A DNA stretch of 64,000 nucleotides from Tissierellia bacterium (GTDB taxonomy: Bacteria; Bacillota; Clostridia; Tissierellales; Peptoniphilaceae). The position numbers were made by a program, and so were the translations under genes. The stretch spans positions 1 through 64,000 of the forward strand of contig JAUMWX010000006.1 in NCBI GenBank assembly GCA_030529425.1, written 5' to 3'. The notes below the pieces were generated by a model. That model worked only from the letters and a program-made list of their open reading frames with translations. It searched no databases and was not told where the DNA came from. Shown here one piece after another: positions 37,610 through 45,961 of this stretch (position 1 is the first letter of the stretch; each line of letters begins with the position of its first letter).

Positions 37610-38248
37610 ATGAATTGGAAAATTTATCAAAAATTTATAAAAAGATTTCTGGATATAGTTTTTTCCTTGTTGGGTTTAATACTATTCGGTTGGTTGTTAT
37701 TGATTGTTGCGATATTAGTAAAAACCAAGCTTGGTTCTCCGGTTATATTTAAGCAGCCGAGACCGGGGAAAAATGAGAAAATATTTAATGTATATAAATT
37801 TAGAACGATGATTGATGCTTATGACGAGAATGGGGAGCCTTTGCCTGACGAAGACAGATTGACTAAATTTGGAAAATTTTTGAGATATACAAGTCTTGAT
37901 GAGCTTCCGGAATTAATAAATATTATTAAAGGAGATATGAGCATTGTGGGACCTAGACCGTTGTTAGTTGAATATCTTGATTATTACACGGAAGAAGAAA
38001 GATTAAGGCATAGTGTCAGACCGGGATTGACCGGATGGGCTCAGGTAAATGGGAGGAATGTCACACCTTGGGATGAAAGGTTACAACAGGACATATATTA
38101 TGTGAATAATATAAGCTTTATTTTGGACTTAAAAATATTATTTAAGACTGTAATTAAAGTAGTAAAAAAGTCGGATATCAGGGTCGGAAATGAGCACGGA
38201 GAAGTGAGCAGAAGATTGGATATGGTTAGGAAAAATGATAAGCATTAG
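37610..38248 (+). CDS. Initiating sugar-phosphate transferase (PglC/WcaJ C-terminal type)
   Basis: Start ATG 37610 after CGGAGAGAAT; an upstream frame extension overlaps the previous gene and is rejected. The product has 212 residues with one N-terminal membrane hairpin. The PglC-like core shows VIFKQPRPGKNEKIFNVYKF, the catalytic Asp-Glu dyad in SLDELPEL, and MSIVGPRPLL. These monotopic transferases load a sugar-1-phosphate, often diNAcBac, onto undecaprenyl phosphate. No large N-terminal domain is present, matching the small PglC class. It overlaps the next gene by 14 bases. Confidence 0.9.
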   Translation: MNWKIYQKFIKRFLDIVFSLLGLILFGWLLLIVAILVKTKLGSPVIFKQPRPGKNEKIFNVYKFRTMIDAYDENGEPLPDEDRLTKFGKFLRYTSLDELPELINIIKGDMSIVGPRPLLVEYLDYYTEEERLRHSVRPGLTGWAQVNGRNVTPWDERLQQDIYYVNNISFILDLKILFKTVIKVVKKSDIRVGNEHGEVSRRLDMVRKNDKH

Positions 38249-38714
38249 AAAGTTTAAAGAGTCGGATATCGAAAATAAAGTCAAATGGATAAATGACGAG
38301 GAAAATAATCAATACTTGCATTACGAATTGCCTTTAGATGTTGAAAAAACCAGGAACTGGTTTAAAAATAAAAATGATTCAAAAAGATATGATGCGGTTA
38401 TAGAATATGAAGGCATTCCCGTCGGATTAATCGGGTTGCTTGATATAAAAGACGGAAAAGCCGAGTACTATGTAATCATAGGGGATAAGAAATTTAAGAA
38501 AAAAGGAATCGGTATAGAGGCTACAAAACTTATCATTGAATATGGTAAAAATGTATTGAAATTGAATTCTGTCATAGGCTATACTGAAACGGGCAATGAA
38601 AATATGATAAATCTTTTCTTGAAATCCGGATTTGAAGAGGTTGAGCTTATTAAGAATTCTGCGAAAAATAGGGATAGAATAGTTGATAGATATTTTTTTG
38701 AATATAAATTTTAG
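38235..38714 (+). CDS. GNAT acetyltransferase (PseH-like)
   Basis: The product has 159 residues. It starts MISIRKFKESDIENKVKWIN, with YVIIGDKKFKKKGIGIEATK as the acetyl-CoA loop and NLFLKSGFEEVELIK near the end. The WIND..NNQYLHYELPL block resembles sugar-nucleotide N-acetyltransferases of the PseH group, which acetylate UDP-4-amino sugars. This would complete a 2,4-diacetamido sugar made by the PglF-like and PglE-like enzymes; the hexapeptide acetyltransferase is the alternative. It overlaps the PglC-like gene by 14 bases. Confidence 0.8.
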   Translation: MISIRKFKESDIENKVKWINDEENNQYLHYELPLDVEKTRNWFKNKNDSKRYDAVIEYEGIPVGLIGLLDIKDGKAEYYVIIGDKKFKKKGIGIEATKLIIEYGKNVLKLNSVIGYTETGNENMINLFLKSGFEEVELIKNSAKNRDRIVDRYFFEYKF

Positions 38715-38726
38715 AAAAGAGAATAT

Positions 38727-39647
38727 ATGAATACTATTATACATTTGATTGAGAAAGAAAATAATTCGATATATATAAAAAGAGAGGATTTGATTCCCTT
38801 TTCTTTTGGAGGAAATAAGGCAAGGAAGGCGGCTTTATTTTTTGACGAAATTGATAAAGGGAGCTTTGATACGGTTGTGACATATGGAAGCAGCAGCTCG
38901 AATCATTCAAGAGTAGTTTCAAATATGGCTTTTCAAAGGGGAATGGAGTGCCATATAATCAGTCCGGAAGAGTCGTCACACGAGACATATAACAGTAAAC
39001 TGATGAAAAAATTCGGAGCTCATATTGTGTCAGTTCCCGTCGAATCTGTAAAAAATACAATAAAGATAAAGATTAACTCTTTGAAAAATGAAGGGAAAAA
39101 TCCATTTTTTATTCCCGGTGGAGGTCACGGAAATATTGGAACACAGGCATATGTGGACTGTTTTCAGGAAATACTGAAACATGAAGAAGAGAATAAGATG
39201 AATTTCGATTATATATTTTTGGCATCCGGGACTGGAACCACTCAGGCAGGTTTGATTTGTGGAAACCTTATTAGCGGTAGAAAAAAGAAAATTATCGGAA
39301 TTTCTATTGCCAGAAAGAATCCTTCCGGAAGGAAAGTTATAATAGACAGTGTAAAGGAATATTTGGAGTCGAAAAAATTAACTTTTAATGATGCAGAGAT
39401 TGATGATTCCACAGTATTTTTGGACGACTATATCTCAGGAGGATATGGAAAACATGATGAAGATATAATCGAAACCGTAAATGAGAATATTAGAAGATAC
39501 GGAATTCCGTTTGATTTAACTTATACGGGTAAAGCATATAACGGAATGAAAAAATATATAAAACAAAATGATTTGAAAAATAAAAATATACTATTTATTC
39601 ATACGGGCGGAACGCCTCTATTCTTTGATTTTTTAAATAACGATTAA
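38727..39647 (+). CDS. PLP-dependent enzyme of the D-cysteine desulfhydrase / ACC deaminase family
   Basis: The product has 306 residues, fold type II. The Schiff-base Lys is in FSFGGNKARKAALF, the substrate loop is YGSSSSNHSR, and a PLP phosphate loop ASGTGTTQAGL and late HTGGTPLFFDF follow. Characterised relatives cleave D-cysteine or ACC, but the family also includes beta-replacement enzymes. In a glycan locus with ATP-grasp ligases I infer that it makes or modifies a special amino acid. The gap is 12 bases to the GNAT and 13 to the next gene. Confidence 0.82.
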   Translation: MNTIIHLIEKENNSIYIKREDLIPFSFGGNKARKAALFFDEIDKGSFDTVVTYGSSSSNHSRVVSNMAFQRGMECHIISPEESSHETYNSKLMKKFGAHIVSVPVESVKNTIKIKINSLKNEGKNPFFIPGGGHGNIGTQAYVDCFQEILKHEEENKMNFDYIFLASGTGTTQAGLICGNLISGRKKKIIGISIARKNPSGRKVIIDSVKEYLESKKLTFNDAEIDDSTVFLDDYISGGYGKHDEDIIETVNENIRRYGIPFDLTYTGKAYNGMKKYIKQNDLKNKNILFIHTGGTPLFFDFLNND

Positions 39648-39660
39648 TGGAGATAAAAAC

Positions 39661-40641
39661 GTGAACATACTATTACTAAGTGTAGGAACAAGAAATAAAA
39701 TAATTGAATATTTTCAGGAATCCATTCTTGATGAATATGGTAAAAAACTGGGAAATATAGTTGCTACAGATGCATCAAAATTTGCACCTGCCATGTATGT
39801 CGCAGATAAAAACTATGTAGTTCCAAGAGTCAATGAAAAAGGATACATAGAGGAAATTCTTGAAATATGCAAAAAAGAGAAAATTGATGCAGTTTTAAGT
39901 TTGATAGACCCAGAATTGAATCTCTTGGCTGAAAATAAGGATAAGTTTGAGGCTTTGGGAGTTAAAATTATCGGATCAGATTTAAAACAGTGCGACATTT
40001 CCCTTGATAAAATGAAGATGTACGAATGGCTTAAAGTTAGGGGATATCTTACGGCAAAAACTTATACGGACAAAAACAGATTTTATCAAGACTTGGAGAA
40101 GGGCTTGATATCTTTTCCTATTTTCATAAAACCTAAAAACGGAAGCGCCTCCATATCAATAAACAAGGTAAACGACGCTGAAACTTTGGAATTTTTATTT
40201 CAAGAAATCGATGATTTAATTATTCAAGAGTTTTTAAATGGACAGGAAATAGGAGCTGATGTATATATAGATATGATCACGGGTGAAGTAGTATCCATAT
40301 TTACTAAGAAGAAATTGTTGATGAGAGCGGGAGAAACGGACAAGGCTGTATCTTTTAAGGATAAAAAGCTTTTTGAACTTATTGAACGATTTGCTAAAGA
40401 ATTTGGATATAGGGGGCAAATAGATATAGATATATTTGAAGTCAACGGAGATTATTATATATCTGAAGTTAATCCGAGATTTGGAGGAGGATATCCTCAC
40501 GCTTATCAATGCGGATGCAATCACGTAAAGATGATATTAAATAATTTACAAGGAAAGGCTAATGAATCCAATATTGGAAGATACAAAGAAAATTTATATA
40601 TGATGAAGTATAACGAGGTACTTGTAAAGGAAATATTATGA
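39661..40641 (+). CDS. ATP-grasp ligase (carbamoyl-phosphate-synthase-like short form)
   Basis: The product has 326 residues, GTG start at 39661. A pre-ATP-grasp Rossmann domain (MNILLLSVGTRNKIIEYF, VADKNYVVPRV) precedes the ATP-grasp domain (FPIFIKPKNGSASISINKV, LIIQEFLNGQEIGADVYID, and the metal-binding EVNPRFGGGYPHAYQCG). Such enzymes activate a carboxylate as acyl phosphate and join it to an amine. Its substrate is probably one of the amino acids or aminosugars made in this operon. It overlaps the CapA-like gene by 4 bases. Confidence 0.87.
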   Translation: MNILLLSVGTRNKIIEYFQESILDEYGKKLGNIVATDASKFAPAMYVADKNYVVPRVNEKGYIEEILEICKKEKIDAVLSLIDPELNLLAENKDKFEALGVKIIGSDLKQCDISLDKMKMYEWLKVRGYLTAKTYTDKNRFYQDLEKGLISFPIFIKPKNGSASISINKVNDAETLEFLFQEIDDLIIQEFLNGQEIGADVYIDMITGEVVSIFTKKKLLMRAGETDKAVSFKDKKLFELIERFAKEFGYRGQIDIDIFEVNGDYYISEVNPRFGGGYPHAYQCGCNHVKMILNNLQGKANESNIGRYKENLYMMKYNEVLVKEIL

Positions 40642-41807
40642 AGGAAAAATTCAGATTAAGTTTTTTAGGCGACATAATGTTTGAAAAATATATATTAGAT
40701 AAAAAACCTGAAAATTCTGATTTTAACTCCATGTTTTCGGAAGTAAAATCCGTTTTGGAATCCAGCGATATTGTGCTGGGAAATGTTGAAACCACTTTTT
40801 CAGGAGCTGAAGCGGGATATACAAAAAAAATGTATTCTTTTAACACGCCTGATGGAGCGATTAAATCCCTCAAGAATTTAGGATTGGACTATGCAATAAT
40901 CACTAATAATCATATTCTTGACAGGGGCTTTTGGGGAAGAAAAAGGACAATTGAAAAATTGGAGAATGCCGGTATAAAAGTATTGGCTAAAAATGATAAA
41001 TTAGATGTGATAGGTATTGAAGGAGTTAAAATATCTATTTTACCTTATACATCAAGTACAAATTACGTGGATAACAATGTAAAATTAAATTTTGAGGAAG
41101 AAATTCAACTTAGGTTGTTGAATCCATATGATTATTGGGAAAGTGATTTTAAACCCAAAAGTTTGAAACAGAAAGTTCATAAATTGATTAGTGGTATTAT
41201 CGGACCGGAAAATATGATGAAAGTAAAAAAAAAATTGGGTAAAAAGCATAAATACCCTTATACCGACATGTTACTGAAATCTCAAGAAGATAGATTGGAA
41301 CCATATATCCAAATTGTTGAAAAACAGATGTCTCAATCTAAGCAAATTTCAGATATAACCATTGTTATACCTCATATGGGCGGACAGTTTAATAAAGAAC
41401 CGGGAACATTTTCGAAGTATTATATGGAAATATTTAGAAAATTCGGAGCCGGTATTATTATAGGATCACATCCGCATATATTACAAAAATACGAGAATAT
41501 AGAAAACATCCCCAGCTTTTATTCAATAGGAAATTTCTCTATGGCACCCAATTCAACATACACAATTTTGGATGATCATCCTGAAGTTGGAATAATTGTT
41601 CATCTTGATATAAATATTGCAAAAAAGCAAATACAGGATATAATAATAACACCTATAATCATGACAATGAAGGAAAGTTTTAAAGTTTTGCCTTTTTTTG
41701 GAAGTGAAATGGATAAAAGTAGTAAGCTGGATTGGCTGAAATCAATGCTAAAAGTTGATTTGGAATTTATAAATAAAACGGATTTAAGAATAAAGGAAGT
41801 ATTATGA
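40638..41807 (+). CDS. CapA-like metallophosphatase-fold protein (PGA_cap family)
   Basis: The product has 389 residues. Metal-site blocks are FLGDIMFEKYI, GNVETTFSG, IITNNHILDRG, VIPHMGGQFNKEPG and IIGSHPHILQKYENI, matching the PGA_cap/CapA family. In Bacillus, CapA is needed for poly-gamma-glutamate capsule export or attachment. No signal peptide or N-terminal TM is visible, so it is probably cytoplasmic. It sits between two ATP-grasp genes with 4-base overlaps on both sides, which suggests a joint reaction or a shared complex. Confidence 0.87.
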   Translation: MKEKFRLSFLGDIMFEKYILDKKPENSDFNSMFSEVKSVLESSDIVLGNVETTFSGAEAGYTKKMYSFNTPDGAIKSLKNLGLDYAIITNNHILDRGFWGRKRTIEKLENAGIKVLAKNDKLDVIGIEGVKISILPYTSSTNYVDNNVKLNFEEEIQLRLLNPYDYWESDFKPKSLKQKVHKLISGIIGPENMMKVKKKLGKKHKYPYTDMLLKSQEDRLEPYIQIVEKQMSQSKQISDITIVIPHMGGQFNKEPGTFSKYYMEIFRKFGAGIIIGSHPHILQKYENIENIPSFYSIGNFSMAPNSTYTILDDHPEVGIIVHLDINIAKKQIQDIIITPIIMTMKESFKVLPFFGSEMDKSSKLDWLKSMLKVDLEFINKTDLRIKEVL

Positions 41808-42895
41808 GAAGTGGTGCCAGAAAAAAATTAGATGATTTATACATGTGGATCGAAAACAGTTACAGAGCACGATCTAGGAGAAAACAGGTAAGACGAACAT
41901 TAAAATCCATGAATGGTGGAAACAAGAAAAATGATGACAGATATGGTGAATATTTATCATATTGGAAAAAATACAATAAAAAACCAAGTAAGATGTGGTT
42001 GAGATTGTATGCAAAAGACAGTGAGGAGTTTAATCCCAGATATATTCCGGATGATTTATGGTATGGGGAGATTTTGCCATATTTCAGTAATATGCAGTTT
42101 AGAAGACCATATGAAGATAAATGTTTTCATGAAACTCTATTTAGAGATTTAAATAGACCGAGAACGATTTTAAGATGCGTGGCGGGAGTATATTTTGACG
42201 GGAACAATAATATTGTTGAAAAAGAGGATATTATCGAGATTATAAAACAGAATAAAACGGCGATTATTAAACCTTCTATAGACAGCGGAACGGGTAGACT
42301 TATAGATTTCTTCGACGCAAGTGTCGATACCGATGAAACTTTAAAATCGAAGTTAAAAAAAGTCGGTCAAAATTTTATTGTTCAGGAAATTGTTCAACAA
42401 CATGAGAAGATGATGGAACTAAATCCCAACTCATTAAATACGGTGAGAGTAATAACATTTTTATTCAAGGGGGATGTTCACATACTTTCAATTATTTCCA
42501 GAATGGGAAGAGGGGAATCAAAAATAGATAATGTTTCTGCCGGAGGACTTCAAATAACGGTAAATCCGGATGGGACATTCCAAAAATATGCTTGGGATAA
42601 AAAAAGAAAAGAATTTGAATATCATCCTGATACAAATGTTAAATTTGAAGGATTTAAAATTCCTGGATTTGATAATATCTTAGATACTGTTAAGCAGGCT
42701 CAAAAAAGACTTCCGCATTTTAAGATAATCGGTTGGGATTTCGCAGTAGATCGGAAAGGAAAACCTATCTTTATTGAGTATAATGTTTGTCCGGGTTCAA
42801 ATCAAATGACGGGAGGTCCAACATTTGGCGACATTACGGAAGATGTATTGCAAGAAGTATACTTGGATAAAAACTACGATAATGCACAAAATTAA
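41804..42895 (+). CDS. Sugar-transfer-associated ATP-grasp protein, copy 1
   Basis: The product has 363 residues. After a basic N terminus comes an ATP-grasp core: TAIIKPSIDSGTGRLIDF, FIVQEIVQQHEKMMELNPNS, TVRVITFLFKG, DNVSAGGLQITVNPDG, IIGWDFAVDRKGKPIFIEYN. This is the ATPgrasp_ST type, found mostly in polysaccharide loci and without a well-known substrate. It starts inside the CapA stop codon region, and its paralogue follows 9 bases after it. Confidence 0.85.
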   Translation: MRSGARKKLDDLYMWIENSYRARSRRKQVRRTLKSMNGGNKKNDDRYGEYLSYWKKYNKKPSKMWLRLYAKDSEEFNPRYIPDDLWYGEILPYFSNMQFRRPYEDKCFHETLFRDLNRPRTILRCVAGVYFDGNNNIVEKEDIIEIIKQNKTAIIKPSIDSGTGRLIDFFDASVDTDETLKSKLKKVGQNFIVQEIVQQHEKMMELNPNSLNTVRVITFLFKGDVHILSIISRMGRGESKIDNVSAGGLQITVNPDGTFQKYAWDKKRKEFEYHPDTNVKFEGFKIPGFDNILDTVKQAQKRLPHFKIIGWDFAVDRKGKPIFIEYNVCPGSNQMTGGPTFGDITEDVLQEVYLDKNYDNAQN

Positions 42896-42904
42896 GGTGA
42901 GAAT

Positions 42905-43873
42905 ATGAAAATAAAAACCAGATGGCTTCAGTTTAATGATATGTTAACTAAATCATCAAGTAGAGAATATACTAAATTTCAGAGAATAAGATTGTTTTTT
43001 GACTTTATGTTTAATAGGATTTTTAGAGGAATATATTTAATTGATTATATCCAATATAAATTCTATGACAGGAATAAATATAGCAGGGATACATTCATCG
43101 AGTACCAAAAATTGCATAAGATTATAGCTATGTGCAATAATCCTGAAAAAAAAGAAATATTTGATTCAAAAATACTCTTCAACGAGACATTTAATAAGCA
43201 CTTGAATAGAGAATGGTTGAATTCGGCTTCTTGTACTAAAGAAGAGTTTATGAGTTTTACAAACAAGCATGATGAAATAATTGTAAAACCTGAAGTAGGT
43301 TCCTTTGGTGTGGGAGTAAGAAGAGTAAATTGTAAAGATGTCAATTTAGAAGAACTTTATAAGGAATGTAAAAAAGATAATTCTTTTTTAGAATCTGTTG
43401 TTGAACAGCATAATTCTTTGAAAGATTTTAATGATACGTCCTTGAACACTTTGAGAATTGTAACTCTTATAGGCAAAAATCAGGAAGTTAATATAATGAG
43501 TGCAGTTTTAAGAATTGGAAGAAAAGGTAAAGTTGCGGATAATTTTCATAGTGAGGGCTTAGCATGTCAGATAGATATTGATACAGGGATAGTTAAAACT
43601 ATTGCTGTTGATAAAAATTTCAAAAAATATGTCTTGCATCCGGATTCAGGAAAATTAATATGCGGATTTAGCATACCTTCATGGGAAAAAGTTGTGGAAA
43701 AAGCTAAGGAATTGGCTAAAGTTGTTCCGGATGTAAGGTATGTAGGATGGGATATAGCTGTGGACAAAGACGGAGAGGTTCTTTGCATAGAAGGAAACTA
43801 CAGTGCTGATCCGGATGTTACTCAGACCACTGATCAAGTTGGAAAATATTTTAATTATGTTGAAAAAATTTAA
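42905..43873 (+). CDS. Sugar-transfer-associated ATP-grasp protein, copy 2
   Basis: The product has 322 residues and is paralogous to the preceding protein in order and motif: EIIVKPEVGSFGVGVRRVN, FLESVVEQHNSLKDFNDTSL, NTLRIVTLIG, VADNFHSEGLACQIDIDTG, YVGWDIAVDKDGEVLCIEGN. The terminal ligand region differs (EGNYSADPDVTQTTD against EYNVCPGSNQMTGG), so the two probably use different acceptors. RBS AAGGTGAG before ATG 42905. Confidence 0.85.
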   Translation: MKIKTRWLQFNDMLTKSSSREYTKFQRIRLFFDFMFNRIFRGIYLIDYIQYKFYDRNKYSRDTFIEYQKLHKIIAMCNNPEKKEIFDSKILFNETFNKHLNREWLNSASCTKEEFMSFTNKHDEIIVKPEVGSFGVGVRRVNCKDVNLEELYKECKKDNSFLESVVEQHNSLKDFNDTSLNTLRIVTLIGKNQEVNIMSAVLRIGRKGKVADNFHSEGLACQIDIDTGIVKTIAVDKNFKKYVLHPDSGKLICGFSIPSWEKVVEKAKELAKVVPDVRYVGWDIAVDKDGEVLCIEGNYSADPDVTQTTDQVGKYFNYVEKI

Positions 43874-43882
43874 GGAGTTATT

Positions 43883-44863
43883 ATGAAAACGGTCGGATTA
43901 TTAATTAGCCATAAAAATGGTGAAAAAAGAAGGGCGCTTTTACCAAGTGATATAAAAAAAATAAAAAATCCGGGTAATTTATATTTTGAAAAGGGATATG
44001 CTGCTTCACTAAACATAGAAGATAGAGAGTATCAAGAACTTGGCTGTAATATGGTATCCAGAGAGGAAGCGTTAAAAAAAGATATTTTGATAGATGTAAA
44101 GCTTGGAGATGCCGACTATATTGAAAGTTTGGAAAAAGGAAAAATATTGTTCGGTTGGGCACATGCTGTACAATCTTTGGATTTTACAACAGCTGTTCTA
44201 AAGGGAAAGCATACTGTCTTTGCATGGGAAGATTTATATGAAGACGGAAGATATATATTTTATAAAAATAGAGAGATAGCGGGTGAAGCGGCGATTTTAC
44301 ATGCTATACCTATGATGGGATTCATGCCATATGAAGCCAGGTTTGCAATTCTAGGAAATGGTAAAACATCTAAGGGAGTTCAAAGGATTCTTTATGGATT
44401 AGGAGCAAAGGAAGTAGATGTTTTTGGAAGAAGACTTGAAAAGCTTTTTAGAAAAGAAATGTTTAAATATGATGTAATAGTAAATTGTGTACTATGGGAT
44501 ACGAATAGAACCGACAGATTAATCTATAAAGAAGATCTAAAGAAATTCAAAAAAGGGACATTTATTGTCGATGTAAGTTGTGACCCGAATTTGGAAATAG
44601 AAACTTCTCATCCGACAACTATAGAAAATCCTATTTATGAAATAGACGGCGTTATTCATTATGCGGTGGACAACACTCCGGCATTGTTCAGCAAGACTGT
44701 TTCTCAGGTATTATCTCCAAGAATTGCCGAACTTATAAACGAGCTTGTTGATGACAATATAGGAGAAATGCTTGAAAAAACCAGAGTAATTGATAAAGGT
44801 AGAGTTATTTTAAAAGATATTAAAAAATTTAGGGATGCTAAAGGACTTCCTTCAGAATATTAG
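43883..44863 (+). CDS. N5-(carboxyethyl)ornithine synthase-like opine dehydrogenase
   Basis: The product has 326 residues of the alanine-dehydrogenase/PNT-like fold. The N-terminal half (GLLISHKNGEKRRALLPSDI, LYFEKGYAASLNIEDREYQE, REIAGEAAILHAIPMMG) and the Rossmann loop FAILGNGKTSKGVQRIL are close in layout to lactococcal N5-(1-carboxyethyl)ornithine synthase, which reductively condenses pyruvate with ornithine or lysine using NADPH. CDPNLEIETSHPTTIENPIY and HYAVDNTPALFSKT complete it. It is the last gene before the operon terminator. The substrate is inferred from family likeness. Confidence 0.8.
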   Translation: MKTVGLLISHKNGEKRRALLPSDIKKIKNPGNLYFEKGYAASLNIEDREYQELGCNMVSREEALKKDILIDVKLGDADYIESLEKGKILFGWAHAVQSLDFTTAVLKGKHTVFAWEDLYEDGRYIFYKNREIAGEAAILHAIPMMGFMPYEARFAILGNGKTSKGVQRILYGLGAKEVDVFGRRLEKLFRKEMFKYDVIVNCVLWDTNRTDRLIYKEDLKKFKKGTFIVDVSCDPNLEIETSHPTTIENPIYEIDGVIHYAVDNTPALFSKTVSQVLSPRIAELINELVDDNIGEMLEKTRVIDKGRVILKDIKKFRDAKGLPSEY

Positions 44864-44957
44864 TTAAGAAATTTCAGGAAATAATATATAGTTTTATAGA
44901 TATTAAATAAAGTCAAGGTACTTATTAAGTTTAATACTATTTGTTATATAAATAAAA

Positions 44958-45002
44958 AATAGTAATACAATATCTTTACTAAGGATTGTACTACTATTTT
45001 TT
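44958..45002 (+). terminator. Terminator of the glycan operon
   Basis: A 14-bp stem with one mismatch (AATAGTAATACAAT with ATTGTACTACTATT) and a 13-base loop, followed by TTTT. Confidence 0.8.
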
Positions 45003-45037
45003 AGTATGTCTAAAATTATACATTGCTATACTCAATA

Positions 45038-45109
45038 CATTAAAAATAAAAATGAAATAATACAATTTAAGCTATATTCAGTGACACTTTTATGCAAAAG
45101 AGGTATAAT
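45038..45109 (+). promoter_or_regulatory. Promoter copy 1 of a ~72-bp direct repeat (drives a flippase remnant)
   Basis: GTGACA (45081-45086), 17-base spacer, TATAAT (45104-45109). The whole 72 bases closely resemble 45794-45866, including TTCAGTGACACTTTT. It precedes the broken flippase at 45162. Confidence 0.7.
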
Positions 45110-45161
45110 TACAACTATTTGAGGCTAATTGTAGAGTATGTTTTGACTTTAATAATACCTT

Positions 45162-45383
45162 TTGATTAGATCAAATAAAATATTTTATTCAAAAGCAATA
45201 AATTATTTTACATTATTTTTGACAATTGGTGGAGTTATGCTCATATTTATTTCTAAATATGTTGCACCTAGGATAATTCATCCTAACTATAGCAGATCTA
45301 TTGAGTTAATACCCTATGGAATATTAGCTACACTTGCAAGTGCTGTTTCAACCTTTATGGGAAATATATTTTCGGCATCCTAA
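45162..45383 (+). pseudogene. Remnant of a second Wzx-type flippase
   Basis: A 73-codon frame without an RBS or proper start. Its hydrophobic sequence (LFLTIGGVMLIFISKYVAPR, then YSRSIELIPYGILATLASAV) resembles the TM region around residues 300-360 of intact Wzx proteins, including the one encoded at 35428. Both ends are missing. It indicates that the locus once held, or recombined with, a different flippase. Confidence 0.55.
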
Positions 45384-45790
45384 CAAAGTTTTTAGTCCCC
45401 CCATAAAACGGTTAGGATAATCATAAATTAAAATATTATTAATATATTCGGAGTATTTTGTATTGTATCTATAGTTAGATTTATACAACTTGAAGCACAG
45501 TTTTAAAAGATTCTGAATTGATTTTCAGACTGAAAGAATTTTTTTTGATGTCATGAAGTAAAAAAGTACATAAGTTGCTTTTAGATTATAATTAATACCA
45601 ATAGATTCTATAAACAAAACACTCAGATTTAATTTACTTAAAATTTGTACAATGTTTGAATTTTAAGTATTTGCTTGATTATTATGACATAGAGATGAAA
45701 AATATTAATAGTGATTATAAAAATTATATCTAACAACACTAATTTTTTTTGTTTCGTAAAAATTGTCTGAAATAGGTATTAACAAATCTT
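45384..45790. other. Intergenic region between flippase remnant and promoter copy 2
   Basis: About 400 AT-rich bases with no gene or hairpin I can name. It is probably decayed coding DNA from the same rearrangement that left the flippase fragment. Confidence 0.45.
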
Positions 45791-45793
45791 GAC

Positions 45794-45866
45794 ATATTAA
45801 AAATAAAAACATAATAATGTAATTTAATATTTGTTCAGTGACACTTTTCTTAAAAAGTGATATAAT
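45794..45866 (+). promoter_or_regulatory. Promoter copy 2 of the direct repeat (drives the PglF-like gene)
   Basis: GTGACA (45838-45843), 17-base spacer, extended -10 TGA-TATAAT (-10 at 45861-45866). It lies about 95 bases before the ATG at 45962 and is nearly the same sequence as the copy at 45038. Confidence 0.7.
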
Positions 45867-45961
45867 CACTAGTATACAGATGCTAAATTATGTATATTTT
45901 TATCAATTTGTATAAAAATTGTAATTCAGTTATTTTTAATAACTTTTAAAAGAGGTAATAA

